Source: D37C17 sp964551815
Lineage (GTDB): Bacteria > Fidelibacterota > Marinisomatia > SCGC-AAA003-L08 > D37C17
Assembly (NCBI GenBank): GCA_964551815.1
Contig: CAZKEL010000015.1
Location: 1-44,413 of the forward strand
Direction of reading: 5' to 3'
DNA length: 44,413 nucleotides
In this document: positions 1 through 8,065 of the stretch, one piece after another
Layout: each line of letters starts with the position of its first letter
How positions within the stretch are numbered: position 1 is the first letter of the stretch
Notes under the pieces: generated by a model
What the model saw: the letters and a program-made list of their open reading frames with translations, nothing else
Told to the model about the DNA's origin: nothing
The model's database searches: none
Translations under genes and position numbers: made by a program

Positions 1-363
1 ATCGACGCTGACCCACTATTCGTTGATGCTGAAAATGGTAACTTCACTCTGCAGGAAAATTCCCCCTGCATTGATGCCGGCACTGCATTTTATGTGTATG
101 AGGGTGACACGCTTATAAACCTTAGCCCAGAAGAATATGTTGGCACTGCCCCCGATATGGGCTATCACGAATATGGTCAAAATATTTTAGGTGACCTCAA
201 TCAAGATGGCTCAGTAGATATATTAGATGTGGTGTTATTAGTAGGCATCATTTTAGGCGAAACCCCCACCGAATGGGAAGCCTATGCAGGTGATTTAAAT
301 GGCGACGGCAGTATAGATGTTTTAGATGTGGTGCAATTGGTGAATGTGATTCTTGGTGGATAA
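1..363 (+). CDS. C-terminal part of a secreted protein ending in a dockerin-like calcium-binding pair
   Basis: The reading frame is open from the first base of the window, so the 5' end lies outside it. About 120 residues are visible. The first part (DPLFVD, ENSPCIDAGT) is the kind of segment that ends parallel beta-helix or polysaccharide-lyase-like repeat regions in secreted proteins. The last 60 residues hold two matching loops, GDLNQDGSVDILDVV and GDLNGDGSIDVLDVV, each with the D-x-N-x-D-G-x-[IV]-D spacing of a type I dockerin or EF-hand-like calcium loop. In the FCB group such a pair often closes large exported proteins and may act in attachment or sorting. The protein's main function cannot be read from this fragment. 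The domain call is firm; the role is inferred. Confidence 0.8.
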   Translation: MDADPLFVDAENGNFTLQENSPCIDAGTAFYVYEGDTLINLSPEEYVGTAPDMGYHEYGQNILGDLNQDGSVDILDVVLLVGIILGETPTEWEAYAGDLNGDGSIDVLDVVQLVNVILGG

Positions 364-440
364 ATTAAAATCGTCACGACTCAATCAGAATGCTTGAGAT
401 ACAATAGACCCCTTAAGAGGAAAACAAACAAGGAGCCCCA

Positions 441-869
441 ATGAATATAATCCAACAGATCGTTTCTTATTTTGAGCCGGTGCTGCACGCAGCGGATGAG
501 CTTGTTACCAGTGATGAAGAAAAACTCAAACTTCAAAATGAGCTGTCTCTACTTAAAATCAATCTGGCAAAAGAGATATTAGACTATGAGAAGCAACTCA
601 ATGAAAAGCAGGCAGCTATTGTTAAAGCAGAAGCATTGGGGCATAGCTGGCTGCAGAGAAACTGGCGGCCCATTGCCATGCTCACCTTTCTCACTCTCAT
701 TATTCTTGACAGCTTTGCCCTATTACCTAAAAACCTGCCCAATGAAGCATGGGCATTGGTGAAAATTGGACTGGGTGGCTATGTAATTGGGCGCTCCGTT
801 GAAAAAGTAGCTCCTGCTGTAACAGAAGTGTTGGGAAGTAAAAGAAAAGCAAGCCCGGGAACACATTGA
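441..869 (+). CDS. 3-TM holin family protein (phage / gene-transfer-agent type)
   Basis: This 142-residue protein has a charged, helical N-terminal half (residues 20-65, rich in Glu, Lys and Leu). The signature HSWLQRNWRPIAML leads into a first hydrophobic segment, and a second one ends in GGYVIGRSVEK. The RNWRP motif before the membrane segment and the GGY-GRS-EK end match the Pfam family named holin of 3 TMs, for gene-transfer release. Holins open the inner membrane so that a lysin can reach the wall. The start is well placed, with AAGGAG about 5 bases upstream of the ATG. No lysin, capsid or terminase gene is next to it: the left neighbour is a dockerin-tailed protein and the right one an oxidoreductase on the other strand. 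It is either a prophage or GTA remnant or a domesticated gene. Family moderately sure; activity unknown. Confidence 0.7.
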   Translation: MNIIQQIVSYFEPVLHAADELVTSDEEKLKLQNELSLLKINLAKEILDYEKQLNEKQAAIVKAEALGHSWLQRNWRPIAMLTFLTLIILDSFALLPKNLPNEAWALVKIGLGGYVIGRSVEKVAPAVTEVLGSKRKASPGTH

Positions 870-966
870 ACCGGAAATAAAGAGTGGTGAACCTTGAACC
901 CCTGCAAGCCTTCACTACTTTGTCAGGCCGGGGGAAAGCAGCACTCAAAAACCGGTTACCCCAATT

Positions 967-2553
967 CTAATTCCTAAATAATTCCTTCATCAAATTTTTT
1001 CCCGATATGGCAGAGGCAGTCACCAGTCCTGAGAAAAGAGCGCTGGTAACACCTACGGTTAACACATCCTGCCCTGTTAAATAAAGCTGTTTCACTTTCG
1101 ATTTTGGTTTCAACCATTTCTGGTGAAAGCGGTCCGGCGTATGGTCAATACCGTATAGTTCACCTTCCGGATAATTTGCCAGACTTTTCACTGAAAGGGG
1201 TGTTGATAATTCACGATAGGCAAGGGCTTCTTTAGCCTGTGGCACATGCTGATACACGGCTTCCAAAATTCTGTTACTGAGTTCCTCTTTCAATAATTCA
1301 TAGTCCTCACCCCGTTTTTTCCAGGGTTTAGCCTGCCAGTTATGATAGTCCTTCCAGTTGGCAACGGTAATGGCTTCCATAGTGGCAAACCCCGGGTTTT
1401 CTTTTTCAAAAGCAGGATCCTTTGCAGAAGGGAAGGAAACATAGACCACGGGCAGAGGTGCAGAGGCATCCTGCCGGAAGCGGGAGACATTTTCATCATG
1501 ATCATACCCGGGGTAAATCCAAAGATTTGTGTTACCCAGCTTTAATTCCTCAGCAGATTTATTTAACCCCATATAGAGACAGATATAACTACCGGTAGGA
1601 GATACCTTCTGCAGTTTATCATTCATCTGTGAATATTGAGGAGAATTTTTCAGCAGTTTCCCATAAGTATTCATCACTCCCGCAGAGCTGATAATCAGGG
1701 GAGCCAGGACTTCTTCTCCCTTTTTCATACGAACACCAACAGCCTTTCCCTGGTGGGTAATAATTTCTTCCACCCCGGCATTCACATAGAGTTCACCGCC
1801 CATGCTTTGCAGATAATCCACTGCAGTTTCGGCAATTCGGCGGGAGGTTCCAATAGGGTAATTACCTCCATCTAAATAATGCCGTACCACCATGGCATGC
1901 ATGGCAAAACTACTCTGAGCAGGCGGGAGCCCATGATCACCCCATTGACCGGTGAGTACTCCCAGAATTTTTTCATCATTAAAAATATCCATGATAACTT
2001 CTCTGGTGGTACGGTCAGAATGAGCAAAAAAGGGCCGTGTCATTTTATTATAAGTAAATCTTCCCAGCCAATCTGGCAGAGCTTTATTGGCAAAATAGGA
2101 TTGACCGCTTTTTACAGCCTTATCAACCAATTGTATATATTGGTGCAGTTTATCTTCTGTGCCGGGGAAGTATCCTGCCATATCAGAAATAAACTGCTCC
2201 CTGGGAGCAACAAAATTGTACGTAGCATCAGGAAAGATGATGCGGTCATAATTATCATCCATTTTATGCCACTCCAATTTGCCGTCACTCACCAGGTCAA
2301 AAAGTTTCCGAACGGGAGAACGGGGATTATGCACCTCGCCTATATAATGAATGCCCACATCCCACTCATATTCATCTCTTTTAAAGGTATGTGTCCATCC
2401 GCCGGCTTTGAAATGCTTTTCCAAAATGAGGACTTTCTTTCCCTGGCGGGCGAGAAGAACCCCTGCCGTAAGACCACTCATTCCGGAACCGATTATAATG
2501 ACATCGTACTGATTATTGGCGTATTCACTGCGCCAACCGGGCCACTTTTTCAT
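967..2553 (-). CDS. FAD-dependent oxidoreductase of the RetSat / CrtI-type desaturase-isomerase family
   Basis: The N-terminus carries a Rossmann FAD site (YDVIIIGSGMSGLTAG, residues about 17-32, then VLILEKH). It is followed by GGWTHTF and EWDVGIHYIGE, the pattern seen in all-trans-retinol 13,14-reductase (RetSat) and carotenoid isomerase relatives of phytoene desaturase. The C-terminus (YLTGQDVLTVGVTSALFSGLVTA) is the second FAD-contacting segment of this superfamily. At 528 residues it is full length. The start is supported by AAAGGA upstream of the ATG. The family acts on polyene lipids such as carotenoids, retinoids or other long hydrophobic chains. No carotenoid synthesis gene (crtB, crtE) is nearby, so the substrate is open. 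It is divergently placed from the PP2C gene with 115 bases between. Superfamily sure, RetSat subgroup likely. Confidence 0.8.
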   Translation of the reverse strand: MKKWPGWRSEYANNQYDVIIIGSGMSGLTAGVLLARQGKKVLILEKHFKAGGWTHTFKRDEYEWDVGIHYIGEVHNPRSPVRKLFDLVSDGKLEWHKMDDNYDRIIFPDATYNFVAPREQFISDMAGYFPGTEDKLHQYIQLVDKAVKSGQSYFANKALPDWLGRFTYNKMTRPFFAHSDRTTREVIMDIFNDEKILGVLTGQWGDHGLPPAQSSFAMHAMVVRHYLDGGNYPIGTSRRIAETAVDYLQSMGGELYVNAGVEEIITHQGKAVGVRMKKGEEVLAPLIISSAGVMNTYGKLLKNSPQYSQMNDKLQKVSPTGSYICLYMGLNKSAEELKLGNTNLWIYPGYDHDENVSRFRQDASAPLPVVYVSFPSAKDPAFEKENPGFATMEAITVANWKDYHNWQAKPWKKRGEDYELLKEELSNRILEAVYQHVPQAKEALAYRELSTPLSVKSLANYPEGELYGIDHTPDRFHQKWLKPKSKVKQLYLTGQDVLTVGVTSALFSGLVTASAISGKNLMKELFRN

Positions 2554-2668
2554 GCTATTATCCTTTCAAAAACTATGGAAATTTAGGACAGATAGATGGG
2601 ATTATACTCAGCTAATAGATTAACTTTCACCCTTGTATTAGAAATTAATCCTTCAATTTTTCCGGAAT

Positions 2669-3358
2669 ATGATCATAGCTGAAACAACTCATGTGGGACT
2701 ACAGCGCTCTGAAAACCAAGACTGTCTTGGCAGGAAATCTCTCCTTGATCACCACCTCTTTGTCGTCTGTGATGGGGTTGGGGGACTGCCAAATGGAAAA
2801 CTAGCCAGCAAGACGGCGGTACAGTCCTTGTTATCTGCCTTTTCCCCGGATAATACACCGCTTCCTCAGAGTTTGCAGGTGGCTTTGAAAGCAGCTCAAT
2901 CTGCAGTGATGGAAACCCATCCCAAGCCGCTGGGTACTACAGTTGCAGCTCTCTGTCTCTTTGAGAACACTGCCTATGCGGGGTGGTGTGGTGACAGCAG
3001 AATTTATCACTTTAGAAATGATGCTATGCAGTGGATGTCCCGGGACCATAATGTACTCCATGATATTTTAAACAAAGGGGGTAGAAGCGGAGGACGGTTT
3101 TTAAACCCCCAGGCGCTCAATCGTTTTTTCGGGCGAGAGTTTAGCGTTGATGCAGAATATTTTACCCTCTCCATAGAAAAGAATGACAGGCTGCTGCTCT
3201 GTTCGGATGGTCTTTCTAACTTTCTTATGGAACCTGAAATCATACACGCAGTTACGAATAACACTCCACAAAAGGCATCTGAAATGATGGAAAAAAAACT
3301 GCTTACAGATGAAGTAGGCGCTCCGGATAACTTTACCTGGTACATCATTCAGATATAA
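2669..3358 (+). CDS. PP2C-family serine/threonine protein phosphatase
   Basis: This is a metal-dependent phosphatase that removes phosphate from Ser/Thr in partner proteins. All classic PP2C motifs are present in order: RSENQD (residues 13-18), VVCDGVGG (32-39) with the metal-binding Asp-Gly, LGTTVAAL, WCGDSRIY, SRDHN, LLLCSDGLSNFL with a further metal Asp, and APDNFTWYII near the C-terminus. At 229 residues it is a stand-alone catalytic domain with no membrane or sensor part, similar in size to bacterial Stp/PrpC proteins. It lies only 11 bases before the aminotransferase gene, so the two are probably co-transcribed. No Hanks-type kinase is encoded nearby, and its target is unknown. Confidence 0.88.
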   Translation: MIIAETTHVGLQRSENQDCLGRKSLLDHHLFVVCDGVGGLPNGKLASKTAVQSLLSAFSPDNTPLPQSLQVALKAAQSAVMETHPKPLGTTVAALCLFENTAYAGWCGDSRIYHFRNDAMQWMSRDHNVLHDILNKGGRSGGRFLNPQALNRFFGREFSVDAEYFTLSIEKNDRLLLCSDGLSNFLMEPEIIHAVTNNTPQKASEMMEKKLLTDEVGAPDNFTWYIIQI

Positions 3359-3369
3359 AGGAAAAACAG

Positions 3370-4281
3370 ATGCAGGGAACCCACTCTTACACCCAAGATG
3401 AACGAAACAGCGGGATATATATTTATGTGAACGGTGAACTTCTCCCCAGGGAAGAAGCGAAAATTTCCGTTTTTGACAGCGGCTTTTTATTGGGAGACGG
3501 TGTGTGGGAGGGTATTCGGCTGCATAACGGGCAGCTGTGTTTCATAGAGGAACATTTACACAGGCTGTATCAGGGTGCAGATACATTAAAAATTGATATT
3601 GGCAGACCAAAAGAGGAATTGGAACAATGTATCTATGAAACAGTGCAGAAAAATAAAATGCAATCAGATGTACATATCAGGCTGATTGTATCCCGAGGCT
3701 TGAAAAAGACTCCCTATCAACACCCCAATGCCAATGTAGGTGGAGCCACCCTGGTTATCATTCCCGAATTTAAAAAAGCAAACCAGACCATGCTGGAAAA
3801 TGGTATAAAAGTATGTTTGGTAAACACCATTAGGGGTCCGCAAAATTCCCAGGATCCCAGACTCAATACCCTGAGCAAACTTAATTGTATTTTTGGGTGC
3901 CTGGAAGCTAATGAGAAGGGATTTGACGAGGGGGTTATGCTGGACCCTCAGGGGAATGTTTCCACTTGCAATTCAACCAATTTGTTCATGGTGAAACAGG
4001 GGGAGGTGTGGACCTCTACCGGAGACTACTGTCTGCCGGGTATTACCAGAGGAAATATTATCCAATTGTGCCGCGAAAATATGATTCCCATTTTTGAAAA
4101 AGACTTTACCATTAATGATATGTACCAGGCAGATGAAGTTTTTGTTACAGGAACATTTGCAGGAGTGATCCCCGTAGTTAAGTTAGATGATCTAGAGTTA
4201 GGTGATGGATTAAGAGGGCCAATCACAGAAACTTTATATCGGTTATATAAAAATAAAATCACCACTTTATATGGAGGTTAA
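3370..4281 (+). CDS. Class IV PLP-dependent aminotransferase (branched-chain aminotransferase-like)
   Basis: The 303-residue protein has the fold type IV pattern: VNGELLPREEAKISVFD near residue 20, GDGVWEGIR (42-50) and the PLP-binding lysine in LSKLN (Lys170). A late DYCLPGITR stretch and a TGTFAGVIPV loop follow. Family members are IlvE, D-amino-acid aminotransferase and aminodeoxychorismate lyase. One key position is odd: where most members have Glu in the GxxxE motif (the Glu that contacts the PLP ring nitrogen), this protein reads NVSTCNSTNLF, with Thr199. The ATG follows AAAGGA. Next come a DUF6614-like gene and a sulfotransferase-like gene; from memory, plant proteins annotated as branched-chain aminotransferase-like carry that sulfotransferase and this aminotransferase as one polypeptide. 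The substrate should therefore not be assumed to be Leu, Ile or Val. Confidence 0.8.
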   Translation: MQGTHSYTQDERNSGIYIYVNGELLPREEAKISVFDSGFLLGDGVWEGIRLHNGQLCFIEEHLHRLYQGADTLKIDIGRPKEELEQCIYETVQKNKMQSDVHIRLIVSRGLKKTPYQHPNANVGGATLVIIPEFKKANQTMLENGIKVCLVNTIRGPQNSQDPRLNTLSKLNCIFGCLEANEKGFDEGVMLDPQGNVSTCNSTNLFMVKQGEVWTSTGDYCLPGITRGNIIQLCRENMIPIFEKDFTINDMYQADEVFVTGTFAGVIPVVKLDDLELGDGLRGPITETLYRLYKNKITTLYGG

Positions 4282-4286
4282 TATTC

Positions 4287-4613
4287 ATGGATTATTATCA
4301 TATCTGGTGTAACTTACAAAATAGTAAGGAAGACGAGGCATTTTGCAATGCAGTTAAGGATTACTTAAATGAATTCATTAAACTGGGTAATATAGAAACC
4401 TTTACTCTTACTCGCAGAAAATTAGGATTTGGTCCCCCGGAATTAGGAGAATTCCACATTGTTATCCACACAAAAGATATGACTGCCCTGGAAGAAACCT
4501 GGAAAAAAGTTGCTCAAAAACAAGAACCCATTTTGTCACTCCACAGGGAGGTGTACTCAAGAGTGACCAATTTCAAATCAGCCTTATACAGAGATTTTCC
4601 TGATGAGTTCTGA
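4287..4613 (+). CDS. Small conserved protein, DUF6614-like
   Basis: A 108-residue soluble protein with no signal peptide or membrane segment. It opens with YHIWCNL and contains LTRRKLGFGPPELGEFHIVI (residues about 41-60) and a C-terminal ALYRDFPDE. I recognise this pattern from a family of about 100 residues that I believe is listed as DUF6614; the name is from memory. The shape (alpha-beta with a hydrophobic EFHIVI strand) recalls small dimeric ferredoxin-like folds, but I cannot assign a reaction. A near-ideal GGAGG lies about 9 bases before the ATG. Its end overlaps the next gene's start by 11 bases, so it is translated with the aminotransferase upstream and the sulfotransferase-like gene downstream. 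Confidence 0.7.
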   Translation: MDYYHIWCNLQNSKEDEAFCNAVKDYLNEFIKLGNIETFTLTRRKLGFGPPELGEFHIVIHTKDMTALEETWKKVAQKQEPILSLHREVYSRVTNFKSALYRDFPDEF

Positions 4614-5334
4614 GGTTAGAATTGCCATGTGGTCAGGGCCCCGCAATATTTCAACGGCCTTGATGCGGTCATTTGAAAATAGAACAGACTGCTTTGTAAG
4701 CGATGAACCCTTTTACGCATTTTATCTTCATCAAACGGGAGTGAATCACCCGCTGAAAGAAGAAGTAATAGAGGCAGGTGAAACCAATTGGGAAAAAACA
4801 GCAGATTACCTCACAGGTTCTATTCCTCAGGGTAAACCGATTTGGTATCAGAAGCATATGGCACAACATATCCTTCCCGGCACTAATCTTGAGTGGATAC
4901 ATTTAGTGAAAAATTGCTTATTAATTCGAGACCCTGCCAAAGTGGTGATTTCGTATGCAAAAAAATTTGAAATAACTTCTACTGAGCAGCTGGGATATCC
5001 GCAACAATTGTTATTATTTGAAAAAATTACCGGTGATTCTGGAATACCTCCCCTTATTGTGGATTCTGCAGATATTCTTAGAAATCCACGGAAAACATTG
5101 AAGGAATTTTGCCGTCAAATTGGAATTTCATTTTCTGAAAAGATGCTTACCTGGCGGGCAGGAAAACGGAATACTGACGGTGTCTGGGGAAAACACTGGT
5201 ATAGAAATGTAGAAAAGTCAACGGGGTTTCAACCATTTAGAAATTCAGAGGAGAAGGTTCCGGATAAGTATAAGAAAATATATCTGGAAAGCCTCAAGTA
5301 TTATCAACAACTTTATCAACACAGGATACATTAA
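4603..5334 (+). CDS. Sulfotransferase-like P-loop protein
   Basis: The start reads RIAMWSGPRNISTALMRSF, a variant of the 5'-phosphosulfate-binding loop of sulfotransferases, followed by VSDEPFYAFYL. A second conserved block, LLIRDPAKVVISYAKKF (residues about 105-121), matches the 3'-phosphate-binding Arg-Ser motif. The C-terminal part has MLTWRAG and WYRNVEKSTGF. Sulfotransferases move sulfate from PAPS to a hydroxyl or amine, but many members of this subgroup are annotated only as sulfotransferase-like or HAD-like, so activity is not certain. It overlaps the upstream small gene by 11 bases (ATGAGTTCTGA) and is followed after 2 bases by a methyltransferase. Cytosolic: no signal or membrane segment seen. 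Confidence 0.75.
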   Translation: MSSEVRIAMWSGPRNISTALMRSFENRTDCFVSDEPFYAFYLHQTGVNHPLKEEVIEAGETNWEKTADYLTGSIPQGKPIWYQKHMAQHILPGTNLEWIHLVKNCLLIRDPAKVVISYAKKFEITSTEQLGYPQQLLLFEKITGDSGIPPLIVDSADILRNPRKTLKEFCRQIGISFSEKMLTWRAGKRNTDGVWGKHWYRNVEKSTGFQPFRNSEEKVPDKYKKIYLESLKYYQQLYQHRIH

Positions 5335-5336
5335 TA

Positions 5337-6173
5337 ATGAGTAAAACAAAAAAAGTGTCATCCCGCAAGGCAGGCTTAGATATAGGGCTTGCCATTGGCA
5401 GGTTTTTTCTAAATACAGAGGATTTACATTATGGGTATTGGCCTGGGGAGAAACAGGCAACCATTCAAAATTTTGCAGAAGCCCAGGAAGCACACTCCAA
5501 ACTTATAATGGACCACATCCCCCAAAACACAAAACGCATTTTAGATGTAGGCAGCGGCTCAGGGAATCTTGCCTTGAAACTCCTAAATCATGGATTTGCA
5601 GTAGATTGTGTCATTCCCAGCGAGTTTCTGGCGGAGCAGGTTCAGGCAAAACTTAATAGCAACAGTAAAATTCATATCTGCGGATTTGAAGAAATACCAT
5701 CTGAAAATCATTATGACCTCATTCTTTTCAGTGAATCATTTCAGTATGTGAAATTAAAAGAATCATTAGAGAAAATAGCTGATATGCTAAATCCCGGCGG
5801 ACATCTGCTCATCTGTGACTTTTTCAGGAGGGATGTGCAGGGAAAATCTCCCATGGGCGGCGGTCATAGCTGGGTAGGCTTTAATAAGCTGGTGAGCCAA
5901 TATCCTTTTGAATTGTTAACGGACTTAGATATTACCACAGAAACTGCTCCTACCATTGATTTGTTAGCGAAATTTAATACTGATGTAGTGACTCCCATCG
6001 CTGATATGACAGGAGAGTATTTTCAAGACCACTATCCTAAAATCTCTAAGCTGATTAAATGGAAGTTTAAAAAGAGACTGGATAAAATACATGATATTTA
6101 CCTTAGCGGGTCAGTGAATGGCAAAAGTTTTGCTCAATTTAAAGAGTATCATTTACTGGTGTATAAGAGATAG
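5337..6173 (+). CDS. SAM-dependent class I methyltransferase
   Basis: A 278-residue soluble enzyme. The SAM-binding motif I is RILDVGSGSGNLALKL (residues about 66-81); motif II and post-motif segments are YDLILFSESFQYV and LNPGGHLLICDFF. Before the core sits DLHYGYWPG, a stretch common in methyltransferases of the cyclopropane-synthase and small-molecule (UbiE, tocopherol) type. The C-terminal third is helical and unlike any domain I can name. It starts 2 bases after the sulfotransferase-like gene stop, so it closes the PP2C-aminotransferase-DUF-sulfotransferase operon. Together these genes suggest tailoring of a small molecule by transamination, sulfation and methylation, which is inference only. 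Confidence 0.78.
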   Translation: MSKTKKVSSRKAGLDIGLAIGRFFLNTEDLHYGYWPGEKQATIQNFAEAQEAHSKLIMDHIPQNTKRILDVGSGSGNLALKLLNHGFAVDCVIPSEFLAEQVQAKLNSNSKIHICGFEEIPSENHYDLILFSESFQYVKLKESLEKIADMLNPGGHLLICDFFRRDVQGKSPMGGGHSWVGFNKLVSQYPFELLTDLDITTETAPTIDLLAKFNTDVVTPIADMTGEYFQDHYPKISKLIKWKFKKRLDKIHDIYLSGSVNGKSFAQFKEYHLLVYKR

Positions 6174-6213
6174 CTTCCGTAATTGGGTGCCAGTACTACT
6201 ATAATTAAATTCT

Positions 6214-6780
6214 ATGGTCCTAACCACTAAACGACTTCTATTGCGTCCCTGGAAGAAATCTGATTTTCACCCCTTTGCAGTTATGAATGCTGATACAGAG
6301 GTTATGCGATATTTTTCCTCTATCCTGTCAGAAATGGAATCGAATAGCCTGGCAGAAAAGATACAATCCCGTCTTGAGAAAAATGGTTGGGGACTTTGGG
6401 CCCTGGAAACCAGAACTGATAGCAGCTTTATTGGTTTCACCGGGCTAAATCAACCTGATGCAAATATGCCTCCTTCTCCATGTGTAGAAATAGGGTGGAG
6501 GCTTGCTTCGCCATTTTGGGGGAAAGGTTTCGCCACTGAAGCGGGAACTGAATGTTTACGTTTTGCCTTTCAACAATTGCAGCTGGAGAAAATTGTTTCT
6601 TTTACAGCAACCATCAATACACCTTCCATAGCAGTAATGCGACGCCTGGGAATGGTAAACACGAAGCACAATTTTTTACATCCGAATATTGACAAGAAAA
6701 GTCCATTATGCCAGCATGTTCTTTTTGAAATAACCAACAATAAATTTAAGGAGCAGTATGCCCAGTTTAGAGAAAAGTAA
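6214..6780 (+). CDS. GNAT N-acetyltransferase, RimJ/RimL type
   Basis: A 188-residue single-domain acetyltransferase. The opening TKRLLLRPWKKSDF is the typical RimJ/RimL/SpeG-like start, then CVEIGWRLASPFWGKGFATEAG carries the acetyl-CoA-binding R/Q-x-x-G-x-G/A type turn (here WGKGFA). VMRRLGM near residue 145 is the usual last helix. Members acetylate the N-terminal residue of ribosomal proteins, aminoglycosides, polyamines or other amines; the target cannot be told from sequence. Its 3' end overlaps the MFS gene start by 23 bases, so the two are co-translated. Confidence 0.78.
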   Translation: MVLTTKRLLLRPWKKSDFHPFAVMNADTEVMRYFSSILSEMESNSLAEKIQSRLEKNGWGLWALETRTDSSFIGFTGLNQPDANMPPSPCVEIGWRLASPFWGKGFATEAGTECLRFAFQQLQLEKIVSFTATINTPSIAVMRRLGMVNTKHNFLHPNIDKKSPLCQHVLFEITNNKFKEQYAQFREK

Positions 6781-8065
6781 ACCTGCCAGGATTATCACTT
6801 TGTGCTCCTTGTATTTTGCACAGGGTTTTCCCTGGGGATTTATGACAACAGCTCTGGTTGCCTATCTGGCGAATCAGGGATTAACAGTTGAACAAACAGG
6901 CCATTTAATTGCTATGGCTATTCTGCCCTGGACATTTAAAATATTGTGGGCACCCCTCATTGACACCATCAATTTTCCATCAATGGGCCGACGCCGCCCC
7001 TGGATTCTCTTTGCCGAACTCATGATGGCAACCACCCTGGTGTTCATGGCAATAAATGGAAATATTTCAGAAGACCTCAATTATCTTGCCTGGATGTTTT
7101 TTCTGCATAATTGTTTTGCCAGCCTCCAGGATGTCTGCACCGATGCCTTGGCGGTGGATATCTTAAAACCTGATGAAAGAGGACAGATTAACGGGTTCAT
7201 GTGGAGTTCTAAAATAATTGGTGTTGGGTTCGGAGCCTCTGTCATGGGAACCATATTGGTGAAGACCAGCCTCCTTATTACCTTGTTTTTTCAAACAGGA
7301 TTAGTCCTTGTCATTATGTTTTTTCCATTATTTTTCAGAGAACGAGACGGAGAAAAGTTTTTCCCCTGGTCAAAAGGAAATGCTAACGCAACAGAAAACA
7401 CAGAATCTATTAGAAATCCCCTTTTAGTGGTGAGGGATCTGGTTCAGGGGTTGTCCACAAAGACTACCTTTATGGGAGCAATATTTTTACTCACAGCCTC
7501 AGTAGGAGAAGGTATCAATTCTGCAAATTTACCAGCTTTATATATGCAGAATCTGGGTTGGGAACCGGATAGTTATTCCCAGGTTATAGGCGGCATCGGT
7601 ACTATACTGGAGTTTGGAGGTGCTTTGTTAGGTGGTTTTTTAGCGGACAGATTAGGAAGGCGGAAAATCATATTGTGTGGCTATGGCGGCTTTGCCATTA
7701 CAGCCCTGATTTTTGGGATGTTATCTAATTACTGGGCTTCCCAATGGGTTAGCAGCACCTATTTAGCCGTTTTTCCTTTATTCCGTGCAATGGGAGCAGT
7801 GGCCATTTTTAGTTTATTTATGCAGATATCCTGGACGAATTCCGCAGCTACCATGTTCACCAGCTATATGGCAATGTCCAATATTTCCACTGCCATTGGC
7901 AGTAAAATATCCGGTTCAATAAAAGAGGTGTTATCCTTCGAGTTGTCCTTTTTAGTCTTGGCAGGCGTTGCTTTATTGCCACTAATACTACTGCGGGGTA
8001 TTGATCCCCAGTTTAATATCAATCACGACGCAACGAAACACATCAAGGATGAAAATAGTGGTTAA
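6758..8065 (+). CDS. MFS permease, AmpG-like
   Basis: This 435-residue protein is almost entirely hydrophobic helices, consistent with 12 membrane segments. SLYFAQGFPWGFMTTAL at the start and ILPWTFKILWAPLIDT in the second or third helix match the AmpG / acetyl-CoA-transporter branch of the major facilitator superfamily. GRRRPW and ADRLGRRK are the MFS loop 2-3 motif and its repeat after helix 8. AmpG brings anhydromuropeptides from the periplasm into the cytosol for wall recycling, but distant members move other solutes. AAGGAG five bases before the ATG at 6758 fixes the start inside the end of the GNAT gene. Its 3' end overlaps that of the convergent prolyl oligopeptidase gene by 23 bases. 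Confidence 0.8.
   Translation: MPSLEKSKPARIITLCSLYFAQGFPWGFMTTALVAYLANQGLTVEQTGHLIAMAILPWTFKILWAPLIDTINFPSMGRRRPWILFAELMMATTLVFMAINGNISEDLNYLAWMFFLHNCFASLQDVCTDALAVDILKPDERGQINGFMWSSKIIGVGFGASVMGTILVKTSLLITLFFQTGLVLVIMFFPLFFRERDGEKFFPWSKGNANATENTESIRNPLLVVRDLVQGLSTKTTFMGAIFLLTASVGEGINSANLPALYMQNLGWEPDSYSQVIGGIGTILEFGGALLGGFLADRLGRRKIILCGYGGFAITALIFGMLSNYWASQWVSSTYLAVFPLFRAMGAVAIFSLFMQISWTNSAATMFTSYMAMSNISTAIGSKISGSIKEVLSFELSFLVLAGVALLPLILLRGIDPQFNINHDATKHIKDENSG

Noticed and set aside
1879..2586. Long open frame on the plus strand opposite the RetSat-like gene
   Set aside because: No recognisable motif and fully antisense to a gene with clear domains; a shadow of its codon use.
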